This document shows positions 34,859-42,850 of a DNA stretch of 64,000 nt, in pieces. The notes under the pieces are model-generated. The model was not told the origin of the DNA. It was given only the letters and a program-made list of their open reading frames with translations, and did not search any database. Made by a program: the position numbers and the translations under genes. The stretch lies in assembly GCA_963701325.1 (NCBI GenBank), contig OY969604.1:558001-622000 (forward strand), read 5' to 3'. The stretch comes from Bog-756 sp963701325 (GTDB taxonomy: Bacteria; Actinomycetota; Acidimicrobiia; Acidimicrobiales; RAAP-2). Each line of letters starts with the position of its first letter. Within the stretch, counting starts at the first letter, position 1.

Positions 34859-35743
34859 CTACCGCCCGAAGGGGGCGATGACCTGCTCGCCGAAGGCAGC
34901 CAGGGTCTCGACCGGAGCGAAGTCGCAGAACCAGCAGTAGAACCGCTCGACCCCCCGTTCGTGGAGTCCGCGGAAGTGCGCGACGAGTTCGTCGCCGTCG
35001 CCGATGAGCGGTCCACCGGCCATCCCTCCGAAGCGCCGGGTGGCCAACTCGGCGATCTCGGTGCGTCGTGACGGGTCGGCCACGTGGGCCAGCAGGTGCT
35101 GAGTGGACACGCGGGCCGTCCCCGCCTGGGGACGGAGCGCTTCCAGGCGATCGAGGGCGTACATCGGGAGGTTCCACCAGTCGGCGTGACGGCGCACCAG
35201 CTCGAGGGTCTTGGGCCCCGCGCCGCCCACCACGATCGGGAGGCGACCGCGCGGTGTGGGCTGCTGGCCGCCGCAGTCGAGACTGAAGTGCCGGCCCGAG
35301 TACCGGACCGGCTCGCCACCCCAGAGGGCACGGATGAGCTCGAGGCTCTCCCCGAGGCGCGCGACCCGGTCGGCGGGCCCGTCGTCGGTGATCCCGTACG
35401 CCACGAGCTCCGCGCCGATCGACCCCCAGCCGATGCCGAGCTCGAACCGGCCGCCCGAGGCGCGCTCGAGGGTGACGGCCTGGCGGGCGAGCACCGCCGG
35501 GTGGCGGAAGGCGTCGCAGAGCACCAGATGGCTGACCACGAGATCGGTGGTGCGCGCCGCCACCCAGGTGGCCAGGGTCATCCCCTCGTACATCGGTTGG
35601 GACTCGGCGAGGGGCGGGGCCATGTGGTCCATGAAGGCCATCCCCCGGAAGCCGGACGCCTCGGCGGCCAACGCCCGATCGACGACGGCATCGACATCCA
35701 TCCGCATCTGGGGCAAATAGAGAAAGAACTCGGGTGCACTCAC
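34859..35743 (-). CDS. LLM-class (luciferase-like) flavin-dependent oxidoreductase
   Basis: Protein of 294 residues with the luciferase-like TIM barrel. Typical parts are 'FFLYLPQMRMDVDAVVDRALAAEASGFRGMAFMDH', 'VLARQAVTLERASGGRFELGIGWG' and 'LPIVVGGAGPKTLELVRRHADWWN'. Members use reduced FMN or coenzyme F420; the 'GIGWG' and 'VVGGAGPK' loops fit the F420-dependent branch common in actinobacteria, but the cofactor is not proven. It could perform an oxygenation or a hydride transfer in the surrounding catabolic route. It starts 79 bp after the acyl-CoA synthetase stop, on the same strand. Confidence 0.9.
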   Translation of the reverse strand: MSAPEFFLYLPQMRMDVDAVVDRALAAEASGFRGMAFMDHMAPPLAESQPMYEGMTLATWVAARTTDLVVSHLVLCDAFRHPAVLARQAVTLERASGGRFELGIGWGSIGAELVAYGITDDGPADRVARLGESLELIRALWGGEPVRYSGRHFSLDCGGQQPTPRGRLPIVVGGAGPKTLELVRRHADWWNLPMYALDRLEALRPQAGTARVSTQHLLAHVADPSRRTEIAELATRRFGGMAGGPLIGDGDELVAHFRGLHERGVERFYCWFCDFAPVETLAAFGEQVIAPFGR

Positions 35744-35821
35744 CTGTTCCCCCGTTCCGGCGGCGACACGCGCTGCCCTCGTGTGATTCCGATGCTGCGC
35801 CCCGTCACCGGTGTGCCGGCC

Positions 35822-37546
35822 CTAGAGGTCCCAGAATCGCAAGCGGCCGTGCTCGTCGAGCTCGCGGTGGAGCACCTCGGCCTCGGCCTCTCCGAAGGGC
35901 CGGTAGGCCACATCCCCTCGGGTCCGCACCCAGAGGGGGTCCCCGCCGACCCGGTCGGGTCGGTACTTCTGGTGCACCAGGGTACGGCTCAGCACCTTGT
36001 TGGTCGGTGAGGTCGGGATGGCCGCCGAGATCCGGACATGGGTCGGCCGCCACTTGGGGCTGAGGTCGGCCTGCGCGTCGAGCCAGGCGGCGAAGGACTC
36101 CGGGTCGAAGGCGGTCCCGGGACGCAGGACGAGCGCGGCCATGACCCGGTCGCCGGCCTCCGGGTCGGGCACCCCGTAGGCGGCACACAACATCACGTCG
36201 GGGTGGCGTCCCACGATCGTCTCGATGGGGCCGGTCGGGAAGTTCTCGCCGTCCACCCGGATCCAGTCGGCGTTCCGTCCGGCGAAGTAGAGGAAGCCCT
36301 CGGCGTCGAGGTAGCCGAGGTCGCCGCTCCAGTACCACCCGTTCCGGGTGGCCCGGGCGTTGGCCTCGTCGTTGTTGTAGTACCCCTCGAACACTCCGGT
36401 CCCCGAGGTGTTCACGATCTCTCCGACGCACGCCACGGGGTCGACCAGGGCGCCGCTCTCGTCGAACTCGGCCCGCGGCAACTCGTGCCCGTCTGCGTCG
36501 ACGATCCTGAGCTCGGGCCCGGCGCGGCCCACCGAACCGGCTGGTGCGCCCTCGATCCGGGTCACTGCGAGGCCGCCTTCGGTGGCCCCGAACCCATCGA
36601 TCACCCGTGCGCCGAAGCGTTCGGCGAACGCCTCGACCACCGCCGGCGCCCCCTCGTTGCCGTACGCCACCCGCAGGGAGTTGTCAGCGTCGTCGGGACG
36701 TTCCGGTTGCGCCAGGATGTAGGCCAGCGGCTTGCCGGTGTAGTTGAAGTAGGTCGCACCGTACCGTCGGATGTCCGCCAGCCAGCCGGACGCGGTGAAC
36801 CGTCGGGCCAGGCCGACCGATGCACCGAACACCACCGACGGGGCCCAGCCGACCATGACCGCGTTCGAGTGGAACAGCGGCATCGACACGTACCCGATGT
36901 CGTCGGGGCCGAGGCCCATCATCTGGCCCATTCGGCTGCCGGTGACCAGGATGCGGCGCTGGGAGCAAATGACCGCCTTGGGGGCGGCCGAGGTGCCACT
37001 GGTGAAGATGAGCGCCCACGGCATCTCCAGACCGGCCTCGGCGTAGGGGTCGGAGTCCGGCTGCGCATCGAGCGCGTCGTCGAGCGACGACCCGACGACC
37101 AGGACCTCGCCGAGCTCGCCGATCACCGGAGCGATAAGCTCCTCGTGGGCCGGCTCGGTGATCATGAGCACGCAGTGGGTGTGGTGGACGTCGTGCGCAA
37201 GGTGCTCCCCCCGGCGGGTGTGGTTGACACCCACCACCGCGCCGCCGGCCAGGGCGGCGCCTCCGAAGGCGAACAGGTACTCGGGGATGTTGTCGAGCAG
37301 CACGGCCACGTGCAGCGGCTGGCCGGGCCGACGTGCCGCCACCATCAGGTTGGCCCATCGGCACGACTCGCGGTAGTACTCGGCGTGGGTCACGACCCGA
37401 TCGTCGAACCGGATGGCCGGCCGGTCCGCGATCTCCGGGTCGGCGGCGTTCCTCCGCAGCAACTCGGCCGCACTGGCAGCAGGAAGGGCGGCCTCCCCCA
37501 GGCCGGGATCCGCGACCGGCGAGGTGGCTGGTGCCTCGTTCGTCAC
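35822..37546 (-). CDS. Acyl-CoA synthetase, FadD17-like
   Basis: Ligase of 574 residues. The P-loop is divergent: 'IFTSGTSAAPKAVICSQRR', where the usual Gly before x-P-K is Ala; otherwise 'VIDGFGATEGGLAVTR', 'GWYWSGDLGYLDAEGFLYFAGRNADWIRVDGENFP' and 'IPTSPTNKVLSRTL' are complete. The TSGT-S-x-A-P-K-A and C-S/T-Q sequence resembles mycobacterial FadD17, which activates steroid side-chain acids. The start is GTG at 37544-37546, overlapping the ACAD stop as GTGA, so the two are translationally coupled. In the same frame the ORF continues upstream only through the shifted part of the ACAD gene. Confidence 0.9.
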   Translation of the reverse strand: MTNEAPATSPVADPGLGEAALPAASAAELLRRNAADPEIADRPAIRFDDRVVTHAEYYRESCRWANLMVAARRPGQPLHVAVLLDNIPEYLFAFGGAALAGGAVVGVNHTRRGEHLAHDVHHTHCVLMITEPAHEELIAPVIGELGEVLVVGSSLDDALDAQPDSDPYAEAGLEMPWALIFTSGTSAAPKAVICSQRRILVTGSRMGQMMGLGPDDIGYVSMPLFHSNAVMVGWAPSVVFGASVGLARRFTASGWLADIRRYGATYFNYTGKPLAYILAQPERPDDADNSLRVAYGNEGAPAVVEAFAERFGARVIDGFGATEGGLAVTRIEGAPAGSVGRAGPELRIVDADGHELPRAEFDESGALVDPVACVGEIVNTSGTGVFEGYYNNDEANARATRNGWYWSGDLGYLDAEGFLYFAGRNADWIRVDGENFPTGPIETIVGRHPDVMLCAAYGVPDPEAGDRVMAALVLRPGTAFDPESFAAWLDAQADLSPKWRPTHVRISAAIPTSPTNKVLSRTLVHQKYRPDRVGGDPLWVRTRGDVAYRPFGEAEAEVLHRELDEHGRLRFWDL

Positions 37547-38623
37547 ATCACACCGCTTCCGCTCAGTACGGCCGTCCGAAGGTCGGCGGCCAGGGTGGTG
37601 CGGTGATGGGCCGCGTCGCCGTAGTCGAGCTGGGAGAGCTGTGCGCGCTTGATGTAGAGGTGGAGGTCGTGCTCCCAGGTGAAGCCGATCCCACCGTGCA
37701 CCTGGAGGCCCGAGGCCATCACCCGCTTGGAGGCATCCGCACACCAGATCTTGGCCGTCGACGCGGCCATCGGGCCGCCCGGGTCGCCCACCGAGAGGGC
37801 CCATGCTGCGTACCAGGTGGCCGATCGCATCCCTTCGACATCGACCAGCATGTCGGCGCAGAGGTGCTTGACGGCCTGGAAGCTCCCGATCGGCACCCCG
37901 AACTGGATGCGGTCCTTGGCGTACTGGGTGGCCATCTCGAGCACACGGGACGATCCCCCCAGGAGCTCGGCCGAGGAGGCCGAGCGCGCCGAGCGCGCCC
38001 AATCGCACCGCGTCCGCCTCGTCGCCGATCCGGGTCGACGGGGTGCCGGCGAGCGTCAGCCACGAGAGGCTGCGGGTGAGGTCCATGGCCGGCTCGGCGC
38101 GGGGCCGACCATCGGCGGCGAGGTTCACCAGGGACACGCCATCGGGTGCGATCACCACCACTGCGTCGGCCACCGACGCGGCCTCGACCGGGCCCAGACG
38201 GCCGGAGAGCACAGGATGCTCGCCGTCCCCGGATCGCTCGAGGGCACGTTCGGACGCCGTCCAGGCCACCGCGCCGAGCGCCTCCCCGGCCATGAGCCGC
38301 CCGGCCAGCTCGCGGTGTTCGGGCCGGCCGCCCAGAGCGGCCAAGGCGATCAACTGGGGGACCAGCGGCACGGGGGCGGCGTGCCGGCCGACTTCTTCGA
38401 GCAGCACCGCGGCCTCGACCCAACCGAGGCCGAGTCCGCCTTCCGCCTCCGGCACGGCGACGGCCGGCCATCCCTGGTCGACCATCCCCTCCCACAGCGA
38501 CCGGTCGTAGGGCTCGCCGGACGCCAGGTGCGCACGGACCCGTTCCGAGCTCGCCTGATCGTCGAGCAACTGCCGTGCCGCGTCCTGCAGCGCGCGCTGA
38601 TCGGCCGAAAGATCGAAGTCCAT
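37543..38623 (-). pseudogene. Acyl-CoA dehydrogenase (type A subunit) interrupted by a frameshift near 37990
   Basis: The first 210 residues ('MDFDLSADQRALQDAARQLL' to 'DEADAVRLGALGA') and the last 130 ('VLEMATQYAKDRIQFGVPIGSFQAVKHL' to 'LRTAVLSGSGVM') are in different frames; the length is 1 mod 3. The break lies within about 37975-38010, in a stretch with a tandem GCGCGCTCG. Repaired, it is a 359-residue ACAD ending with 'VHGGIGFTWEHDLHLYIKRAQLSQLDYGD', matching the first half of the fused ACAD at 20.2-22.5 kb. It would pair with the divergent ACAD at 38667. The downstream synthetase overlaps it by GTGA. The start ATG lies six bases after TACTAT, possibly leaderless. Confidence 0.88.
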
Positions 38624-38666
38624 GGCTGGATAGTATGACCCGGATGCCGCCGATCGCGTGGGGCCC

Positions 38667-39890
38667 ATGGACCTAGCTCCAACGGCTGCCGAGGTTGCAT
38701 TCCGGTCTGACATCCGCTCCTGGCTCATGGAGCATCTGCCCTGGGAGTACGGCGAAGCGCTCCCGCCGCGTTTCGACGATCTGGCCGACGAGGTCTCCTT
38801 CGGCCGGCAGTGGCAGGCCTCACTGGCAGCCGATCGTTGGGTCGGGGTGACCTGGCCCGAGGAGTACGGCGGGCGGGGCGCCGGGCCGACCGAGCACTTC
38901 ATCGTCCAAGAGGAGCTGTCCCGGGCGGGAGCGCCCGAGATGGTGGGCCGCATCGGCATCAACCTGGCCGGCCCCACCCTCCTGACCCATGGGACGGAGC
39001 AGCAGAAGGCGCGCTGGCTACCCCGCATCCTGAGCGCCCAGGACCTCTGGTGCCAGCTGTTCAGCGAACCGGGCGCGGGCAGCGACCTGGCTTCGGTGAC
39101 CACCCGTGCGAGCAAGGTGGACGGCGGATGGGTCCTGGACGGTCAGAAGGTCTGGACCTCCTACGCGCAGTTCGCCGACTGGGGGGTCTGCCTCGCCCGA
39201 TCCGATCCCGTCGCTCCGAAGCACCACGGCATCTCCTATCTGGTGGTCGACATGCACGCCAGCGGCATCGAGGTCCGTCCCCTCGTCCAGCTCACCGGCG
39301 AGGCGGAGTTCAACGAGGTCTTCCTCTCGGGCGTGTTCGTCCCCGACGACCACCTGGTCGGTCCAGTGCACGAGGGATGGAAGGTGGCAAACTCGACGCT
39401 CTCCCACGAGCGGGGCGTCAACCCGCGCCAGCTGGTCATCCATCTTCAGCTGCTCGACGAGCTCCTCCGCCAGGCCGTCGCGCTGGACCGGTTCGACGAC
39501 CCCCGCCTCCGCCAGCGGCTGGCCCAGGCGTACGTCGAGGTCCGGCTCTTCCAGCTCCACAACCTCCGCACCGTCAGCCGTCTCTCCAAAGGACTCGAGC
39601 CCGGGCCGGAGGGGAGCGCGCTCAAGCTCTACTGGAGCGAGATGAGCAAGCGGCTCCACGACACGGCCATGGCCGTGCTCGGCGATGCGGCGCCCCTCTG
39701 GAAGGGTGCCGCCGATCTCCCGGGCAACGGCGCCTGGCAGCGCTCGTGGCTCTATTACCAGGCGTCCTCCGTGTGGGCCGGCACCAATCAGATCCAGCGG
39801 ACCATCCTGGGCGAACGGGTCCTCGGGCTGCCCCGACCCGGCAGCGCGCGGCCGGCCGCCGGAAGCGGGCCCGAGAGGAAGGTGTCCTGA
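38667..39890 (+). CDS. Acyl-CoA dehydrogenase (type B subunit)
   Basis: ACAD of 407 residues. Motifs: 'WCQLFSEPGAGSDLASVTTRASKVDGGWVLDGQKVWTS' for FAD and substrate, 'HERGVNPRQLVIHLQLLDELL', and the C-terminal 'VWAGTNQIQRTILGERVLGLPR'. At the position of the MCAD catalytic Glu ('YEGT') there is Ala ('WAGT'). The protein matches the second half of the fused ACAD at 20.2-22.5 kb. With the divergent type A gene it probably forms a heteromeric enzyme like mycobacterial FadE26-FadE27. The ATG at 38667 is chosen; GTG at 38658 is possible. It starts a four-gene plus-strand run of acyl-CoA enzymes. Confidence 0.92.
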   Translation: MDLAPTAAEVAFRSDIRSWLMEHLPWEYGEALPPRFDDLADEVSFGRQWQASLAADRWVGVTWPEEYGGRGAGPTEHFIVQEELSRAGAPEMVGRIGINLAGPTLLTHGTEQQKARWLPRILSAQDLWCQLFSEPGAGSDLASVTTRASKVDGGWVLDGQKVWTSYAQFADWGVCLARSDPVAPKHHGISYLVVDMHASGIEVRPLVQLTGEAEFNEVFLSGVFVPDDHLVGPVHEGWKVANSTLSHERGVNPRQLVIHLQLLDELLRQAVALDRFDDPRLRQRLAQAYVEVRLFQLHNLRTVSRLSKGLEPGPEGSALKLYWSEMSKRLHDTAMAVLGDAAPLWKGAADLPGNGAWQRSWLYYQASSVWAGTNQIQRTILGERVLGLPRPGSARPAAGSGPERKVS

Positions 39891-39891
39891 C

Positions 39892-40743
39892 GTGACCGAG
39901 CAAGACAAAGACCGCGAAGGCAGGGAGGACGTGGTGCTCTACACGACACGGGAGCATGTCGTCACGATCACCATGAACCGCCCGGAGGTGGCCAACGCCC
40001 AGGACACCGCGCTCATCGACGGCATCGACGCCGCGCTCGACCGGGCAGACGAGGACGACGAGGTGCGGGTCGTCGTGCTCGCCGGCAAGGGTAAGCACTT
40101 CTCGTCCGGTCACGATCTCAAGGAACTGGTGGGTGACACCGAGCCCAATCGGTGGCGCCTCATGCGTGAGACTCCCGAGGGCAAGTTCCGCCACGAACAG
40201 ATCATGTACTACGACCGGTGCAAGCGGCTCTATTCGTTCCGGAAGCCGACCATCGCAGCGGTCCAGGGATCATGCGTGGCCGCGGGCCTCATGCTGGCCT
40301 GCATGTGCGATCTGATCGTGGCGGCCGACGACGCCAGGTTCCAGAATCCCGTGCTCCGGATGACCGGGGCCGCGGTCGAGCTGCTCGTCGAGCCCTGGGA
40401 GCTCGGGATCCGCAAGGCCAAGGAGTTCCTCTGGACCGGCGAGGTCATCGACGCCCAGGAGGCGTGGCGGCTCGGCCTGGTCAACCGCGTGGTGCCCCTC
40501 GCCGAGCTCGGTGAGCGGGTCCAGGAGCTGGCCGACCGGGTGGCCCTCGTACCGCCGGTGACCGCCCAGGTGGTCAAGGACTCGCTCAACCAGACCGCCA
40601 CCTTCATGGGGAAGGACGCGTCATGGAAGTACCACTTCATGGCGCACCACTGGATGCACAACACGGCGACGGCCACCACCGCGCTCCGGGCTCGCCAGGA
40701 GAAGGGGTCGATGGCCGAGGTCTTCGCCGAGCACCGTGACTGA
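39892..40743 (+). CDS. Enoyl-CoA hydratase/isomerase family protein
   Basis: Crotonase-fold protein of 283 residues. Oxyanion loops 'KHFSSGHDLKELVG' and 'VQGSCVAAGLMLACMCDLIVAADDARF' are clear. The region after them, 'MTGAAVELLVEPWELG', differs from the usual hydratase Glu loop and resembles mycobacterial EchA proteins of steroid operons; the C terminus is long and His-rich ('KYHFMAHHWMHN'). The start is GTG at 39892 with AGGAAGG upstream, just after the ACAD stop. It overlaps the following CoA-transferase by 8 bp. Confidence 0.88.
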   Translation: MTEQDKDREGREDVVLYTTREHVVTITMNRPEVANAQDTALIDGIDAALDRADEDDEVRVVVLAGKGKHFSSGHDLKELVGDTEPNRWRLMRETPEGKFRHEQIMYYDRCKRLYSFRKPTIAAVQGSCVAAGLMLACMCDLIVAADDARFQNPVLRMTGAAVELLVEPWELGIRKAKEFLWTGEVIDAQEAWRLGLVNRVVPLAELGERVQELADRVALVPPVTAQVVKDSLNQTATFMGKDASWKYHFMAHHWMHNTATATTALRARQEKGSMAEVFAEHRD

Positions 40744-41974
40744 CCCGACGAGCGCGCCCGGCCCGCACCGGGCCCCGCTTGCCGGGATCCGGGTCATCGA
40801 CGTCGGCACGCGGATCAGCGCTCCGTTCTGTGCAGGCCTGCTCGGCGACCTCGGTGCGGAGGTGATCAAGATCGAGGATCCCCGCGGTGGCGACTTCATG
40901 CGCACGATCGGCCCCTTCGCCCCGACCGACGGGGAGGGCCCCGGGTACTCGCTCTGGTGGGCCGTCGAGGGACGCGGCCGCAAGGGGATCACCCTCGACT
41001 TGCGAGGGAGCGAGGGTCAGGAGCTCTTCCGCCGACTGGTCGCCACCGCCGACGTGGTGTGCGAGAACTTCCGCCCCGGGACCATGGAGGCGTGGCAGAT
41101 CGGACCCGACGACTGCGACCCACGCCTGGTGTGGGCCAGGATCAGCGTCTTCGGTCAGGACGGTCCGTACTCGGGACGGACCGGGCTCGACCGGATGGGC
41201 ATCGCCTACGGCGGGCTGCTCAATCTGACCGGGTATCCGGACCGCCCGCCGGTGCGCCCGGGTGTCTCGATCTCCGACTACCTCACCGGCACCTTCGCCG
41301 CGGCGGCGGTCAACGCCGCCCTCTACCGTCGGGACGGTCCGGGAGGTACAGGTACCGGCGGCGTGGTCGACGCTCCCCTCTACGGTTCGGTGCTCCGAGT
41401 CCTCGAGTGGACGGTCGCAGCCGAGGACCGGCTGGGCATGACCCGCCAACGCGAGGGCAACCGGATGGCGACCTCGGCCCCGCTCGACAACTACCCGACC
41501 GCGGACGGCACCTTCGTGTGCATCGTGGCCGGATCGAACACCAACTTCCGGCGGCTGTGTGCCGCGATGGGCCGGCCCGAACTGCCCGACGACCCGCAGT
41601 GGCGCACCCTGGCCCAGCGGGCTGCACGGTCGGACGAGATCAACGACCTGGTGGCCGCCTGGACCGTCACGCTCACCGCGGCCGAGATCGAGGAGCGATG
41701 CATCGCCCACGAGGTCCCGGTGGGCACCGCCTACAGCGCGGCCGACATCCTCGCCGATCCCCACTTCGCCGACCGTGGCGACCTGGTCACGATCGACGAC
41801 CCGGTCGCGGGGCCCCACAAGCAGCAGGCACCGTTCCCCCGACTCGACGGCCGTCGGCCGACTGCGCCGCGCCCAGCGCCGCTGCTCGGCGAGCACAACG
41901 ACGAGGTGTGGCGCGGGCTGTTGGACCTCTCTGCGGAGGAGCTCGAGGGCTACCGGTCCGCGGGTGTGATCTGA
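40736..41974 (+). CDS. Family III CoA-transferase (CaiB/BaiF)
   Basis: Protein of 412 residues with canonical order: 'IRVIDVGTRISAPFCAGLLGDLGAEVIKIEDPRGGDFMR' at the N terminus, 'GRGRKGITLDLRGSEGQELFRRLVATADVVCENFRPG', and 'GLDRMGIAYGGLLNLTGYPDRPP', in which Asp is the likely acyl-bearing residue. It exchanges CoA between acids. GTG at 40736 overlaps the hydratase gene; co-translation is likely. It is convergent with the next hydratase-like gene, 33 bp between stops. Confidence 0.92.
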   Translation: MTDPTSAPGPHRAPLAGIRVIDVGTRISAPFCAGLLGDLGAEVIKIEDPRGGDFMRTIGPFAPTDGEGPGYSLWWAVEGRGRKGITLDLRGSEGQELFRRLVATADVVCENFRPGTMEAWQIGPDDCDPRLVWARISVFGQDGPYSGRTGLDRMGIAYGGLLNLTGYPDRPPVRPGVSISDYLTGTFAAAAVNAALYRRDGPGGTGTGGVVDAPLYGSVLRVLEWTVAAEDRLGMTRQREGNRMATSAPLDNYPTADGTFVCIVAGSNTNFRRLCAAMGRPELPDDPQWRTLAQRAARSDEINDLVAAWTVTLTAAEIEERCIAHEVPVGTAYSAADILADPHFADRGDLVTIDDPVAGPHKQQAPFPRLDGRRPTAPRPAPLLGEHNDEVWRGLLDLSAEELEGYRSAGVI

Positions 41975-42007
41975 CCCGACACCCTGCAGCCCACTGGCGC
42001 AGTCGGC

Positions 42008-42808
42008 TCAGCCCTCCGACACGAACCGCGGCGCCCGCTTCTCCTTGAACGCGGCCATCCCCTCGGCCATCTCGGGGGAGACGGCCGCCAGCGACTGGGC
42101 CTGCCCCTCTTGGTCGAGTGCGAGCGGCAGTGCGGTCTCGAAGCTCGCGTTGAGCAGCTGCTTGGAGAGCCCGAGCGACCGGGTCGGGCCTGCGGCCAGC
42201 CGGACCGCCAGCTCCTCGGCCTCGCTGGCGAGGGCGTCGACCGAGTCGGCGCACCGGTAGGCCAGGCCGAGGTCCACCGCCTCGGCGCCGACCACCTCGC
42301 CACCGAGGAGGACGAGGGCCTTTGCCCGGGGGAGGCCGACCAGCCGCGGCAGCAGGTAGGCCCCGCCGGCGTCGACCACCAGTCCCCATCGGGCGAACGA
42401 CCAGATGAACCGCGTCGCGGGGTGGACCAGTACGAAGTCACAGGCCAGGGCGAGGTGGGCCCCTGGGCCGACCGCTCCCCCGTCGACCGCCGCCACGGTC
42501 GGCTTGTCCAGCTCCCAGAGCTCACGGATCACGGCCTGGACACCGACCCGCAGCGCCTCGCTGGTCGTGCGCGGGTCGAAGCCCGACGTCCCGGCCTGGC
42601 TCACCGTCGAAGCCCGCAGGTCCATCCCGGCGCAGAAGGAGCCACCGGTCCCGGTGATCAGCACCGCGCGCACCGCCGGATCGGAGCGGGCCTGGCGCAC
42701 GGCAGAGGCCAGGTCGTCGCGCATCTCGACGGTGAGCGCGTTGCGCGCCTCGGGTCGATCGAGGGTGATGCGGCCGACGTGGTCGGCACCGACGCTGAAG
42801 TGGATCAT
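42008..42808 (-). CDS. Enoyl-CoA hydratase/isomerase family protein
   Basis: Crotonase-fold protein of 266 residues: 'ITLDRPEARNALTVEMRDDL', 'GSFCAGMDLRAS' and 'VDGGAVGPGAHLALACDFVLV' are the family hallmarks. The second acidic position appears as Asp in 'RWGLVVDAGGAYLLPRLVG' rather than Glu; this form occurs in isomerases and other crotonases. It is a single gene divergent from the fused CoA-transferase, 42 bp between starts. The ATG is unambiguous. Confidence 0.9.
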   Translation of the reverse strand: MIHFSVGADHVGRITLDRPEARNALTVEMRDDLASAVRQARSDPAVRAVLITGTGGSFCAGMDLRASTVSQAGTSGFDPRTTSEALRVGVQAVIRELWELDKPTVAAVDGGAVGPGAHLALACDFVLVHPATRFIWSFARWGLVVDAGGAYLLPRLVGLPRAKALVLLGGEVVGAEAVDLGLAYRCADSVDALASEAEELAVRLAAGPTRSLGLSKQLLNASFETALPLALDQEGQAQSLAAVSPEMAEGMAAFKEKRAPRFVSEG

Positions 42809-42850
42809 CGACGGATGCTAACCGGCACCCGACTCCAGTAACTTGCCCCC

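Noticed and set aside
33796..35331. Upstream extension of the permuted CoA-transferase ORF to 894 residues
   Set aside because: The extra part lies antisense to the hydratase and overlaps the LLM-class gene; Arg/Pro/Ser-rich shadow composition. A good start exists at 33795.
35822..39115. 1097-codon minus-strand ORF that looks like an ACAD-ligase fusion
   Set aside because: Between the two parts the protein sequence is nonsense; the ACAD C terminus is in another frame and ends in GTGA overlap with the ligase start. The fusion is created by the frameshift.
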